Positions 7,510 to 14,878 of a stretch of DNA of 33,123 nucleotides are shown here, one piece after another (the first letter of the stretch is position 1; the number at the start of each line of letters is the position of its first letter). This DNA comes from an uncultured Acidobacteriia bacterium (GTDB taxonomy: Bacteria > Acidobacteriota > Terriglobia > Bryobacterales > Bryobacteraceae). The DNA lies in assembly GCA_903881085.1 (NCBI GenBank), contig CAIRSA010000451.1:1-33123 (forward strand), written 5' to 3'. Made by a program: the position numbers and the translations under genes. The notes beneath the pieces are model-generated. The model was given only the letters and a program-made list of their open reading frames with translations. It was not told where the DNA came from and ran no database searches.

Positions 7510-7954
7510 AGCCATGGAAATGAGGAAGGCACATCGGCTTACCCCTGCGCAGGACTCTTCTGGTGATTACTTCCGATCAAGGCCAATCCTTTACAAAACA
7601 AGTTGACGGTTTGTCACAATCTCGGAGATGTACCCGTCCCAGATTGCTGCTTAATTACGTGCTGCGCGGAAACAGCTCGCCGCACAAGACGGGGTTATAG
7701 AAAAAAACGGCGCTACCAGACCTTGACCATCCATATATTTCGATACTGGTCAAAGCAAGGAAACTGGCCTTATCGGAAAAGTGCCGCTGCTCCCTGGTTC
7801 GGGCAGTTGGCCATGGAGTTGTTTTGAGACATCAGGAATAAGCCACTCGGCAGTAATTAATCACCCGAATTGGATTGCCTCGCGGAGCAGGCCTGAAGGC
7901 CCGTGCAGGCTTCCGCCGTCGCTAGAGCTATGGCGGACTAAGCAGCCCACTCAA
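7510..7954. other. Intergenic region between convergent genes
   Basis: About 445 bp in which I see no gene. Short open frames here lack ribosome sites and protein-like composition. The only clear structure is the hairpin repeat at 7913-7936. The stretch 7590-7860 is AT-richer than its neighbours and may be decayed sequence. Confidence 0.5.
7913..7936. repeat. Hairpin repeat, CCGCC...GGCGG type
   Basis: CCGCCGT-C-GCT (7913-7923) pairs with AGC-T-ATGGCGG (7926-7936) around a two-base loop, with one mismatch and one wobble. Its flanks (CTTC before, ACTAAG after) resemble dispersed repeats common in Acidobacteriota and Verrucomicrobiota genomes; this is recognised by pattern only. Confidence 0.4.
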
Positions 7955-9064
7955 CTAGGGCCGCAGGTTTTCGTACCACTTCAAATTGGTAGTGGCGGAA
8001 CCGATGCAGACTACGTCGATCTTCTTATCCCCGTTGAGATCGCCCGCCGCGCAGGCTGCCGCAGCCATCGTGCCCTTGTCCAGGACGTCCTTCTTCCACT
8101 CCCCGTTCGTATTCGTGTAAAGAAACACGCTGCGGCCTTCGCCGCGGAAGCCGGCGATGATCTGGTCGCGGCCGGTGCCGTTCAAGTCGGCGGTGATGAT
8201 GGTGTGGCCGTCCACTAACTTGTCATCGATTACCTTGCGCTGCCACTCCTTACCCTTCTTCGTGTAGACGGATACTTCGTTGCCGTGCCAGGGTTCGATG
8301 GCCGCCAGGAAGCGCTGCTTGCCCAGTTTGCCCACGGCTACGTCGCTCGATCCGCCCTTCGGCCAGGGCGAGGTGTTGCCGGCGGCGATCTGCTTGCGAG
8401 TCCACTTACCGGATTTATCCTGCTGGTAAAGATGAATGCCGGTAAAACTGGCGGTGAGGATGTCGTCGCGGCCCTTGCCGTCCCAATCCACGATGTAGAT
8501 GCCGTGCACCACGCCTTCATTCGCGTCGGAGATCAGCTGTCGTTTCCATTCGCCAGGTTTGTAGGAGACCAGCGGCGTGTGATCTCGATAATCAGGCGCG
8601 TCGGCCTTGGCACCGGTGAGTGCGGCGTTGATGAATTGGCCGTTGGCAATGCGCAGGCGATGCGAAGTTGTCAGGCGGTCGATCTCCTTCACCGTCCAGG
8701 GCTGCTTGGGGTCGCCATTGTGGGTGAGCAGAGACACGATGCCGATGCTGTTCTTTGCGACATTGGCGAACTCATGCGCCACTAGAAGTTCGGGGATGCC
8801 GTCGCCATCGGTATCGAGCGCGGCGACGTTGATCATACGCTTCAGGCCGGTGGCGAGGACGTGGCGCTCCCACGTTGGGTTCTCAAACCAGATGAGCTCG
8901 GTCATGCCGGAGGCGAGTGCGATAATGTCGGGACGCCCGTCTTTATTGAGGTCGGCGATGACTACCTGATAGCCGCCCTTCAAATCGGTGGCCAGAACGT
9001 GTTCGCGGAAGGGTTGGGCGTGGAGCGCAAGCGCGCTCAACAAAACGAGGATGGAATGTTTCAT
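7955..9064 (-). CDS. Secreted FG-GAP/VCBS-repeat beta-propeller protein
   Basis: A 369-residue protein with a short signal peptide (MKHSILVLLSALALHA). It contains at least five FG-GAP-like calcium-binding loops of the D-x-D/N-x-D-G type: ADLNKDGRPD (37-46), LDTDGDGIPE (83-92), VDWDGKGRDD (192-201), ADLNGTGRDQ (292-301) and GDLNGDKKID (341-350). Together they imply a single seven-bladed propeller, probably periplasmic or surface exposed, binding protein or carbohydrate. There is no catalytic signature. Its start overlaps the stop of the upstream TonB-dependent receptor gene by 4 bp (9061-9064), so the pair forms an operon and the protein may act with the receptor. The C-terminus (LKWYENLRP) is complete. 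Confidence 0.88.
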   Translation of the reverse strand: MKHSILVLLSALALHAQPFREHVLATDLKGGYQVVIADLNKDGRPDIIALASGMTELIWFENPTWERHVLATGLKRMINVAALDTDGDGIPELLVAHEFANVAKNSIGIVSLLTHNGDPKQPWTVKEIDRLTTSHRLRIANGQFINAALTGAKADAPDYRDHTPLVSYKPGEWKRQLISDANEGVVHGIYIVDWDGKGRDDILTASFTGIHLYQQDKSGKWTRKQIAAGNTSPWPKGGSSDVAVGKLGKQRFLAAIEPWHGNEVSVYTKKGKEWQRKVIDDKLVDGHTIITADLNGTGRDQIIAGFRGEGRSVFLYTNTNGEWKKDVLDKGTMAAAACAAGDLNGDKKIDVVCIGSATTNLKWYENLRP

Positions 9065-11505
9065 ACTTTTCCGAGCCAGCGGATTCTGAGATTAAATGCG
9101 CGGCTTTGGCCGCCATAGAAGCTCATGAATAGTGGCGATGAGATATTGTTGTTGACCACGTTGTAATTGTGGTGGTTGGTGATGTTGTTGTAGCCGCCGC
9201 GCAGAGCCCAGCGATGGCCGCGCAGCACGAAACGGCGTTCCAGGTGCAGGTTGAGCTCAAAGAAATTCGGGTAGCGCAGCGAGTTGACCTGGCCCACGAC
9301 TCGGCCAACTTCGTTCACTTCGGAGAATGGAAACCCATTGCGCCACTCCACCATATTCGAAACGGCCCAGTTTTTGAAGGGCAGCGGCAGATAGCTCCAG
9401 CCGATGAAGCGGTTGGGCGTATCCCAATTCGTGCGGCCTGCATTGTCGGTGACGATGATGGGGTTGTCTACGCCAAGGTCAAACACGGCACTGGAGCGGG
9501 TGATGCTACGCGTGTAACTGGCCATCCACTCATATTGCTTGCGAAGGCTCTGCCGCAAAGTGAACTCGACGGCACTGTAGTAATCGCGGCGATAGTTGCC
9601 CAGATTGTAGATGGCATCGAACGTGGAAGCCTGAAACTGTTGCGGGTTCAATGGTGAAGACAGAACGTTGGCAAAGCTCAAGCCGTGGCGTCCACTGCGG
9701 CGCGTGAAGTTTACTCGGCCTTCTATTTTGCCGGGCAGCTTTTGATCGATGCCGATATTCCAGTTGCGATAGATGGGCGTCGCGAATTTTGTGCCGCGCG
9801 TGAAGATGGCGGCTGCTGAGGCGGGTCCATCGGGCCCATAGTATGTCGACAGCAGATACTGGTCGGCGGCGCGTGTGAAAAGGCGGAGATTCGTGGCGTC
9901 ACGCATGATGGCGAAGCCGCCGGAGATGCGCGTGTTTTCCAGGCCGCGCGGCGCCCAGGCGAAACTGGCGCGGGGCGAGGCCGTCGCATCGCCGATCAAC
10001 GCGTCGTAATCGGAGCGCAAGCCAAGGGTGAAGTGCAGATTCGGCCGCACGCTCCACACGTCCTGCAAGAAGACGGCGGCTTCATGGTTCACACGTCCGA
10101 GGTCTGAATTGCCGATAAAGACCACGTGGCGGGCGATGGACTGATCGTAACTGTAATCTTCGAAGCCGGTGCGAACCACATGCTGGCTGTAGTCGACGCG
10201 ATCCAAATCCACTCCTGCCCTGATCTGATGCTTCCCAAAGGCAGGCAGAATCCAGTTGGCGATGATCTGATCGCGGTCGGCGTCGCGAGAGGCATTTGTG
10301 AAATAGTTGCCACGCGTTCCGCTGGGCGTGATCTCAAAGGGCTGCGTGCCTTGCGGGATCTCGCGTGTGAACGTCCGATTGGAGGCGTAGCCGAATTCGA
10401 CCAGCGAGCCGCGAGTGAAATAGATTTGATCCTTGATGTGAAAGAACCACTGGCGGGAACGCACATCGACAGTTGTTTCGCGCGGATCGAGCGCAGTCAA
10501 GCCGGCGCGCGGCGCGAAGTACAAGCTGGTGAGCAGCCCGGTGGTGAGAATGTTGGACGGCGTCAAATTCACCTGGCCCGAAAGTTGATTGGTGATGCGG
10601 CGGCTGGAGTTCTCATTCTGGCCTTGGGGAAGGCCGGGCACTATCGAGTTGGCGAACTGGATATCGATGCTCTCAGAGAACCACGCTTTGCCTTTCGATA
10701 TTGGTCCGGACACGCCGAAGCGCGGTGTCCAGCTATCGAGGCGGATGCCGCCATGCCGTTCCAGGCCTGGAATGAAGTTGGTTGCCGTGTAGCGCAGGCG
10801 GTCGTCGCCGGTCTTGGTGTTGATCGACATCACGCCGGCCGCGGCCTTGCCGTATTCCGCGGCGAGCACGCCGCTTGCGGTTTCGAGCGTCTGGATGGAT
10901 TCGATGGAGATGCGGCTATCGAGCCGGCCTGTAAGCGGGTCGCCGATATTGAAGCCGTTAAGCAGATACAACGTCTGCTCTTCGCCCATGCCGCTGAAGT
11001 GAATTCCGCCGCGCGAATCCTGCACTACGCCGGGCATCATGCGCAGAGAGTTGTGCAGGTTGGTGGTGCCGGGATAGGGCACCTCCATCAGTTCTTTGTT
11101 GGTTACCTGCTGAGAGGAGGCCGGCTTGTCTGGATCAACCATGCCGGGCGTTGCAGTGACTTCGAGCGATTCAAATACCTCGTGCAGCGGGGTGAGCGTG
11201 AGGTGAAGATCCTGTTCGGCGGAGGTCACGCTAATCGCAAAGTTCAGAATGCGAAAGTAACCGGTGCGTTCCGCCTGCAGAATATATTCGCCAGTTTCCG
11301 GCAACAGGATGGAGAAGGCTCCGCTGTTATCGGAGTTTGTGACAAAGCCGCGGGTTTGCGGTGATTTGATCGAGACCGTGATGTGCACTGCGCCGAGCGG
11401 AATGAAGTTTTCATTGGACACACGGCCGCTAAGGCGCACTTCGGCCTGCACGGCTTGCAGCGCAAAAAATGCCAGCACCAGCGATATGTGTCTGCCCAAT
11501 AACAC
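9061..11505 (-). CDS. TonB-dependent receptor, Oar-like, with carboxypeptidase-regulatory N-domain
   Basis: An 814-residue outer-membrane beta-barrel for energy-dependent import (substrate unknown). Order: signal peptide (1-21, ending FFALQAVQA), a carboxypeptidase-regulatory-like Ig domain (about 22-110, SGRVSNENFIPLGAV then TGEYILQAERTGY), a plug (about 130-235, with PGVVQDSRGG and LNGFNIGDPL), and a barrel rich in alternating aromatic strands to the C-terminus. The last residues are LRIRWLGKV, not the usual terminal Phe. The frame opens at ATG 11547, but that would overlap the divergent gene at 11540. GTG 11505 is preceded by GGGA and gives a compact signal peptide, so I prefer it. It is co-transcribed with the FG-GAP gene. 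No TonB, ExbB or ExbD gene lies in the window. Confidence 0.9.
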   Translation of the reverse strand: MLLGRHISLVLAFFALQAVQAEVRLSGRVSNENFIPLGAVHITVSIKSPQTRGFVTNSDNSGAFSILLPETGEYILQAERTGYFRILNFAISVTSAEQDLHLTLTPLHEVFESLEVTATPGMVDPDKPASSQQVTNKELMEVPYPGTTNLHNSLRMMPGVVQDSRGGIHFSGMGEEQTLYLLNGFNIGDPLTGRLDSRISIESIQTLETASGVLAAEYGKAAAGVMSINTKTGDDRLRYTATNFIPGLERHGGIRLDSWTPRFGVSGPISKGKAWFSESIDIQFANSIVPGLPQGQNENSSRRITNQLSGQVNLTPSNILTTGLLTSLYFAPRAGLTALDPRETTVDVRSRQWFFHIKDQIYFTRGSLVEFGYASNRTFTREIPQGTQPFEITPSGTRGNYFTNASRDADRDQIIANWILPAFGKHQIRAGVDLDRVDYSQHVVRTGFEDYSYDQSIARHVVFIGNSDLGRVNHEAAVFLQDVWSVRPNLHFTLGLRSDYDALIGDATASPRASFAWAPRGLENTRISGGFAIMRDATNLRLFTRAADQYLLSTYYGPDGPASAAAIFTRGTKFATPIYRNWNIGIDQKLPGKIEGRVNFTRRSGRHGLSFANVLSSPLNPQQFQASTFDAIYNLGNYRRDYYSAVEFTLRQSLRKQYEWMASYTRSITRSSAVFDLGVDNPIIVTDNAGRTNWDTPNRFIGWSYLPLPFKNWAVSNMVEWRNGFPFSEVNEVGRVVGQVNSLRYPNFFELNLHLERRFVLRGHRWALRGGYNNITNHHNYNVVNNNISSPLFMSFYGGQSRAFNLRIRWLGKV

Positions 11506-11525
11506 TTTTCCCACTGTATCCAATA

Positions 11526-11531
11526 TACAAT
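11526..11531 (+). promoter_or_regulatory. TACAAT -10-like box next to start codon
   Basis: TACAAT lies 8 nt before the ATG at 11540 of the MetE-like gene, which has no visible ribosome site. This suggests a leaderless or nearly leaderless transcript. No clear -35 box is present. Confidence 0.4.
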
Positions 11532-11539
11532 GTTGTTTT

Positions 11540-12538
11540 ATGCCCATAAGAACAACGGTTGTAGGAAGTTATCCAATTCCGCAGTGGCTGCACGGAAACA
11601 CGTCCAAAGGCGCGCTGCGAGATGCCATCATGGTGGTGCTGAAGACGCAGGAGTTGAGCGGCATTGATGTGGTGGCAGACGGGGAGCTGAATCGATTCGA
11701 TCCGAGCCACCCCGAGACCAACGGCATGATCGACTACTTCCTGAGCCGCATGGATGGAATCCGCACGAAGTTTTCCATCAGCGATATCGCCTCGTTCCGT
11801 TCTGACGCGGGGCTGAACTACCGCACCGATCCGGCGGGCATTGCGTTTGCCGAAATTGGCGAAGGGACGCTGAACCTACCGCGCGACTATGCCTTCACCC
11901 GCGCGTTGACGCGCAGTCCGCTGAAGTTCACCTGCACCGGGCCGCACATGTTGACCAAGGTGCTGACGGACCGCTTCTACAAAGACCGCGGCGAATGCTG
12001 CATGGCGATTGCACGAGTGCTGCGGCGGCAGATGGAAGAGATCAAGGCCGAAGTAGTGCAGATCGACGAAGCCAATATCAGCGGGCACCCGGAGGACCGG
12101 GAGTGGGCTCTGGCCGCAATCAATCATGTTCTGGAAGGCATCAGCGGCAAACGTGGCGTGCACATCTGCTTTGGCAATTATGGCGGACAGTCGATCCAGA
12201 AGGGCTTCTGGAAAGATCTGATGCCGTTTTTGAACGGGCTGAAGGCCGATCATCTGATTTTGGAATTTGCGCGGCGCGGCTACGATGAATTGGAGGCGTT
12301 CAAGGAACTGGATCCGAAGATCGGGCTGGGCTTGAGCGTAGTGGATATTAAAGACAACGGGATTGAATCGGCCGAGCTGATTGCGCGGCGCATCGAGCAT
12401 GCCGTAGGTATTTTGGGCGATGGACGGATTCCGTTTATTCATCCTGACTGCGGGTTCTGGATGTTGCAGCGCAGCGTGGCAGATGGCAAGATGCGGGCGC
12501 TGGCGGCGGGCCGCGATTTATTTGAAGGAAGAAAGTAA
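11540..12538 (+). CDS. Stand-alone MetE catalytic-core (cobalamin-independent methyltransferase) protein
   Basis: A 332-residue protein matching only the C-terminal catalytic half of cobalamin-independent methionine synthase. It starts with the typical TTVVGSYP and has VVQIDEAN (172-179). The complete zinc set is present: H208 and C210 in VHICFGNYGG, E242 in LILEFARRG, and C304 in HPDCGF. Full-length MetE is about 750 residues with an N-terminal folate-binding half, which is absent. So this is either a folate-independent core-MetE methionine synthase or another thiol methyltransferase that uses zinc to activate a thiol. Substrate cannot be read from sequence. It is divergent from the TonB receptor gene (34 bp between chosen starts), and the PD40 gene follows after 3 bp, so it heads an operon of three. 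Confidence 0.85.
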   Translation: MPIRTTVVGSYPIPQWLHGNTSKGALRDAIMVVLKTQELSGIDVVADGELNRFDPSHPETNGMIDYFLSRMDGIRTKFSISDIASFRSDAGLNYRTDPAGIAFAEIGEGTLNLPRDYAFTRALTRSPLKFTCTGPHMLTKVLTDRFYKDRGECCMAIARVLRRQMEEIKAEVVQIDEANISGHPEDREWALAAINHVLEGISGKRGVHICFGNYGGQSIQKGFWKDLMPFLNGLKADHLILEFARRGYDELEAFKELDPKIGLGLSVVDIKDNGIESAELIARRIEHAVGILGDGRIPFIHPDCGFWMLQRSVADGKMRALAAGRDLFEGRK

Positions 12539-12541
12539 TCG

Positions 12542-13540
12542 ATGCGTTTAATTTTTGTATTGGTGGCTGCGGCAGGATTGTTGCCGGCGCAGCACCTGAA
12601 TAATTTGAAGCAGTTGACCAATGGCGGGCAGAACGCCGAAGCTTATTGGTCGCCCGATGGGAAGCGGTTGGTGTTTCAGACCACGCGCGATCCATATGAG
12701 TGCGACCAGATCTTTACGATGAATGCCGATGGCAGCGAGCAGAAGCTGGTTTCGACGGGTAAGGGCAGGACGACGTGCGGATATTTTCTGGCCGATAACA
12801 AGCACATTGTTTACGGCTCGACGCATGAGGCTGCGCCTAAATGTCCGCCATCGCCGGACCGCAGCAAGGGCTACGTGTGGGCAGTGTTTCCCGGCTACGA
12901 TATTTTCCTGGCCGAAGACAATGGCAAGATCGTTAAGAAGCTGACCGATGCGCCGGGCTATGACGCTGAGGCGACGGTGAACTTCAAGACGAAGCAGATT
13001 GTCTACACTTCGATGGCTTCGGGCGATTTGGATTTGTGGACGATGAAGCCGGATGGTTCAGCGAAGAAGCAGATCACCAAGAGCATTGGCTACGATGGCG
13101 GCGCGGTGTTTTCGCACGATGGGAAGACGCTGGTGTGGCGCGGGAATCATCCCTCGACGCCGGAGACGATGACGAAGTACAAAGACCTGCTGAAGGACAA
13201 TCTGACGACGCCGATGAAGATGGAACTTTTCATCTCAGATGCGAAGGGCGGGAACGTGAAGCAGATTACGAACTTTGGATGTGCGAGTTTTGCGCCGTCG
13301 TTTACGCCTGACGACAAGAAGATTATTTTCTCGTCGAATAAGAACGAATGCGATGGGCGCAAGTTTGAATTGTTCATGGTGAATTTGGATGGCAGCGGGC
13401 TGGAGCAAGTGACGACGTTTGGCGGGTTCACCTCGTTCGCCGAGTTTTCGCCGGACGGCAAGAAACTGGTGTTTGCCAGCGACCATCAGGCGAAGGCGCG
13501 GTATGAATTCAATATTTTTACGGCGGATTGGAAGCCGTGA
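12542..13540 (+). CDS. Secreted TolB-like PD40 beta-propeller protein
   Basis: A 332-residue protein with a signal peptide (MRLIFVLVAAAGLLPA). It is built from PD40/WD40-like blades with the repeated signature of a Ser/Pro-Asp-Gly-Lys turn followed by a hydrophobic strand: YWSPDGKRLVFQ (35-46), MKPDGSAKKQIT, FSHDGKTLVWRG, FTPDDKKIIFSS and FSPDGKKLVFAS near the C-terminus. This is the TolB propeller fold, usually periplasmic and protein-binding. It could also have lost or cryptic enzymatic activity, but no catalytic residues stand out. AAGGAA (12525-12530) inside the end of the previous gene can serve as ribosome site. The next gene starts inside its stop codon, so it is the middle gene of an operon. 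Confidence 0.87.
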   Translation: MRLIFVLVAAAGLLPAQHLNNLKQLTNGGQNAEAYWSPDGKRLVFQTTRDPYECDQIFTMNADGSEQKLVSTGKGRTTCGYFLADNKHIVYGSTHEAAPKCPPSPDRSKGYVWAVFPGYDIFLAEDNGKIVKKLTDAPGYDAEATVNFKTKQIVYTSMASGDLDLWTMKPDGSAKKQITKSIGYDGGAVFSHDGKTLVWRGNHPSTPETMTKYKDLLKDNLTTPMKMELFISDAKGGNVKQITNFGCASFAPSFTPDDKKIIFSSNKNECDGRKFELFMVNLDGSGLEQVTTFGGFTSFAEFSPDGKKLVFASDHQAKARYEFNIFTADWKP

Positions 13541-14133
13541 TTGCGCTGCTGATGCTGTTCGCACTGCCCTGCGCGGCGGCGGATCTGTTTTTGACTCCGT
13601 CGTCGTTTGCGGTCTCGCAGGGTGAGCGGGTCAGTGTGACGATTGCGGGCAGTACGTGGAAGCCGGCCGAGGTGATCGAGCCGGTGTTGATCGCGTCGAG
13701 CGGCATCTACAATCTGACGAACCTGCGAGAGTCGGAGGGGGCTTTGGTTGTGGATGGCACGGCGAAGGCGAAGGGCAGCCTGATTGCGGCGGCGCGGGGG
13801 ATTCAGCAACGGGATCAGTTTTTCGCCAAGGCGCTGCTGGTGTGCGATGCGGAAAGCGAACTCGCGCGCAAGCCGGTGGGGCACATGTTTGAGATTGTGC
13901 CGCAAGGGCCGGTTGCGGGTGGCAAATTGCCGGTGCAGATTCTGCTGCGCGGCGGCGGTGCGGCGCGGATTGCGTTGGAGCTTGAGTCGGGCGGGCGGCG
14001 GCAGCGTGTGGGGATTACCGGCGATTCGGGCAGGTTCGAGGTGGCGGTGGGCGCGGGTGTCTCGCGGATTATCGCGGAATATGTGGAGCCGCTGGGGACT
14101 TTGAGGGCGTCGTTGAGCTTTGAGGTGAAGTAG
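13537..14133 (+). CDS. Secreted DUF4198-like protein
   Basis: A 198-residue protein with a signal peptide (MIALLMLFALPCAAA). The N-terminus of the mature part (DLFLTPSSFAVSQGERVSVTI) and the later block GHMFEIVPQGP, followed by an Ig-like strand pattern (ITGDSGRFEVAVGAGVSRIIAEY), resemble DUF4198 proteins, which are secreted and have been linked to metal uptake in some genomes. The family call is by pattern and moderately sure; the function is unknown. The GTG start at 13537 overlaps the stop of the PD40 gene as GTGA, indicating translational coupling. A TTG nine bases upstream is less likely. The TAG stop lies inside the palindromic operator of the following toxin-antitoxin operon. Confidence 0.7.
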   Translation: MIALLMLFALPCAAADLFLTPSSFAVSQGERVSVTIAGSTWKPAEVIEPVLIASSGIYNLTNLRESEGALVVDGTAKAKGSLIAAARGIQQRDQFFAKALLVCDAESELARKPVGHMFEIVPQGPVAGGKLPVQILLRGGGAARIALELESGGRRQRVGITGDSGRFEVAVGAGVSRIIAEYVEPLGTLRASLSFEVK

Positions 14134-14168
14134 CATCACTGATGCTAAAATGAAAGCATCTATGATGC
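14131..14168 (+). promoter_or_regulatory. vapBC promoter-operator with GCATC/GATGC half-sites
   Basis: TAGCATCA (14131-14138) and TGATGCTA (14140-14147) form a perfect palindrome around one base. A second inverted repeat, GCATC (14156-14160) and GATGC (14164-14168), overlaps the antitoxin start. An extended -10 motif, TGCTAAAAT (14143-14151), lies between and partly inside the first palindrome. Binding of the antitoxin-toxin complex here would block the promoter, the usual autoregulation of vapBC operons. Confidence 0.65.
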
Positions 14169-14413
14169 GAACGACCGTGGTTCTGGAAGATGATGTGCTT
14201 GAGCGGCTGCAAGAGGAATCGCGAATCCGTGAAGCTACTTTTCGTGGGACGCTCAACGATGTGATCAGGGATGGTCTTGCGGTTGCGCAGCAGCGGCGAA
14301 GCAAGTCAACTCCATTTCGGGTTAAGCCGCGATCCATTGGGCTCAAGAAAGGCTTGAGTTACGACAGTATCTCCCACCTGCTTGCGATCGGAGAAGGCGA
14401 GTCCGCGCGATGA
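14165..14413 (+). CDS. vapB: VapB-type ribbon-helix-helix antitoxin
   Basis: An 82-residue antitoxin. The first 40 residues (MRTTVVLEDDVLERLQEES then a second helix with TLNDVIRDGL) fit a ribbon-helix-helix DNA-binding fold. The basic C-terminal part (RRSKSTPFRVKPRS, then IGLKKGLSYDSISHLL) would wrap the toxin. It precedes the PIN toxin gene with an ATGA overlap (14410-14413), the normal order for vapBC. Candidate starts are ATG 14150, 14162 and 14165. I took 14165, since RHH antitoxins begin MRTTV and the -10 box at 14146-14151 would place transcription start near 14158. The symbol reflects the type, not orthology to a named gene. Confidence 0.8.
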   Translation: MRTTVVLEDDVLERLQEESRIREATFRGTLNDVIRDGLAVAQQRRSKSTPFRVKPRSIGLKKGLSYDSISHLLAIGEGESAR

Positions 14414-14841
14414 CTCTGCTCGATGCCAATGTCCTACTCTATGCATACGATGACAAAGTAGCTCATCATAAGTCTGTCCGAAGATGGTTGGAGAACCTAC
14501 TTTCGGGAAGGGAATCCGTAGGTTTGCCCTGGCTTTCGGCGTGGGCATTTATCCGTATCTCAACGAATCCCCGGTTGAGCGATCACCCGCTGAGCACTGA
14601 GGATGCGCTCGCCATCGTTGACGAGTTACGTTCGAACCAATTGGTGACGATGATTAATCCTGGGCGCCGTCATCATGAGCTATTGTCGTCGCAAATGCAC
14701 AAGACGCGCATCCGTGGAGTAGAGACGACCGATGCCGTGCTGGCCGCGCTGGCAATTGAAAATGGCGCCAGACTCGCATCCACAGACGAAGGGTTTCGCC
14801 GTTTCCGGGATCTGGAATGGGTCAACCCGATTCAGGCTTAG
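14410..14841 (+). CDS. vapC: VapC-type PIN-domain ribonuclease toxin
   Basis: A 143-residue PIN-domain protein, expected to be a metal-dependent RNase that cuts tRNA or rRNA when the antitoxin is lost. Acidic active-site positions are seen at D5 (LLDANVLLYAY), D108 (TTDAVLAAL) and D126 (ASTDEGF). The second usual acid (a Glu in the central helix) is not at its place: that segment reads LPWLSAWAFIRISTNPR, as in a VapC subgroup with Phe-Leu-Arg there. Length is normal. It is translationally coupled to the antitoxin gene and followed, 37 bp away, by the end of a gene on the other strand. Confidence 0.88.
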   Translation: MTLLDANVLLYAYDDKVAHHKSVRRWLENLLSGRESVGLPWLSAWAFIRISTNPRLSDHPLSTEDALAIVDELRSNQLVTMINPGRRHHELLSSQMHKTRIRGVETTDAVLAALAIENGARLASTDEGFRRFRDLEWVNPIQA

Positions 14842-14878
14842 TTGTGCGGGCGGGTAAGTGGCGCCAAGCTCATGTGGA

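Noticed and set aside
10126..11364. 412-codon frame opposite the TonB receptor gene
   Set aside because: It is a GC-driven shadow of the receptor gene, which has a clear family match; the translated product has no domain.
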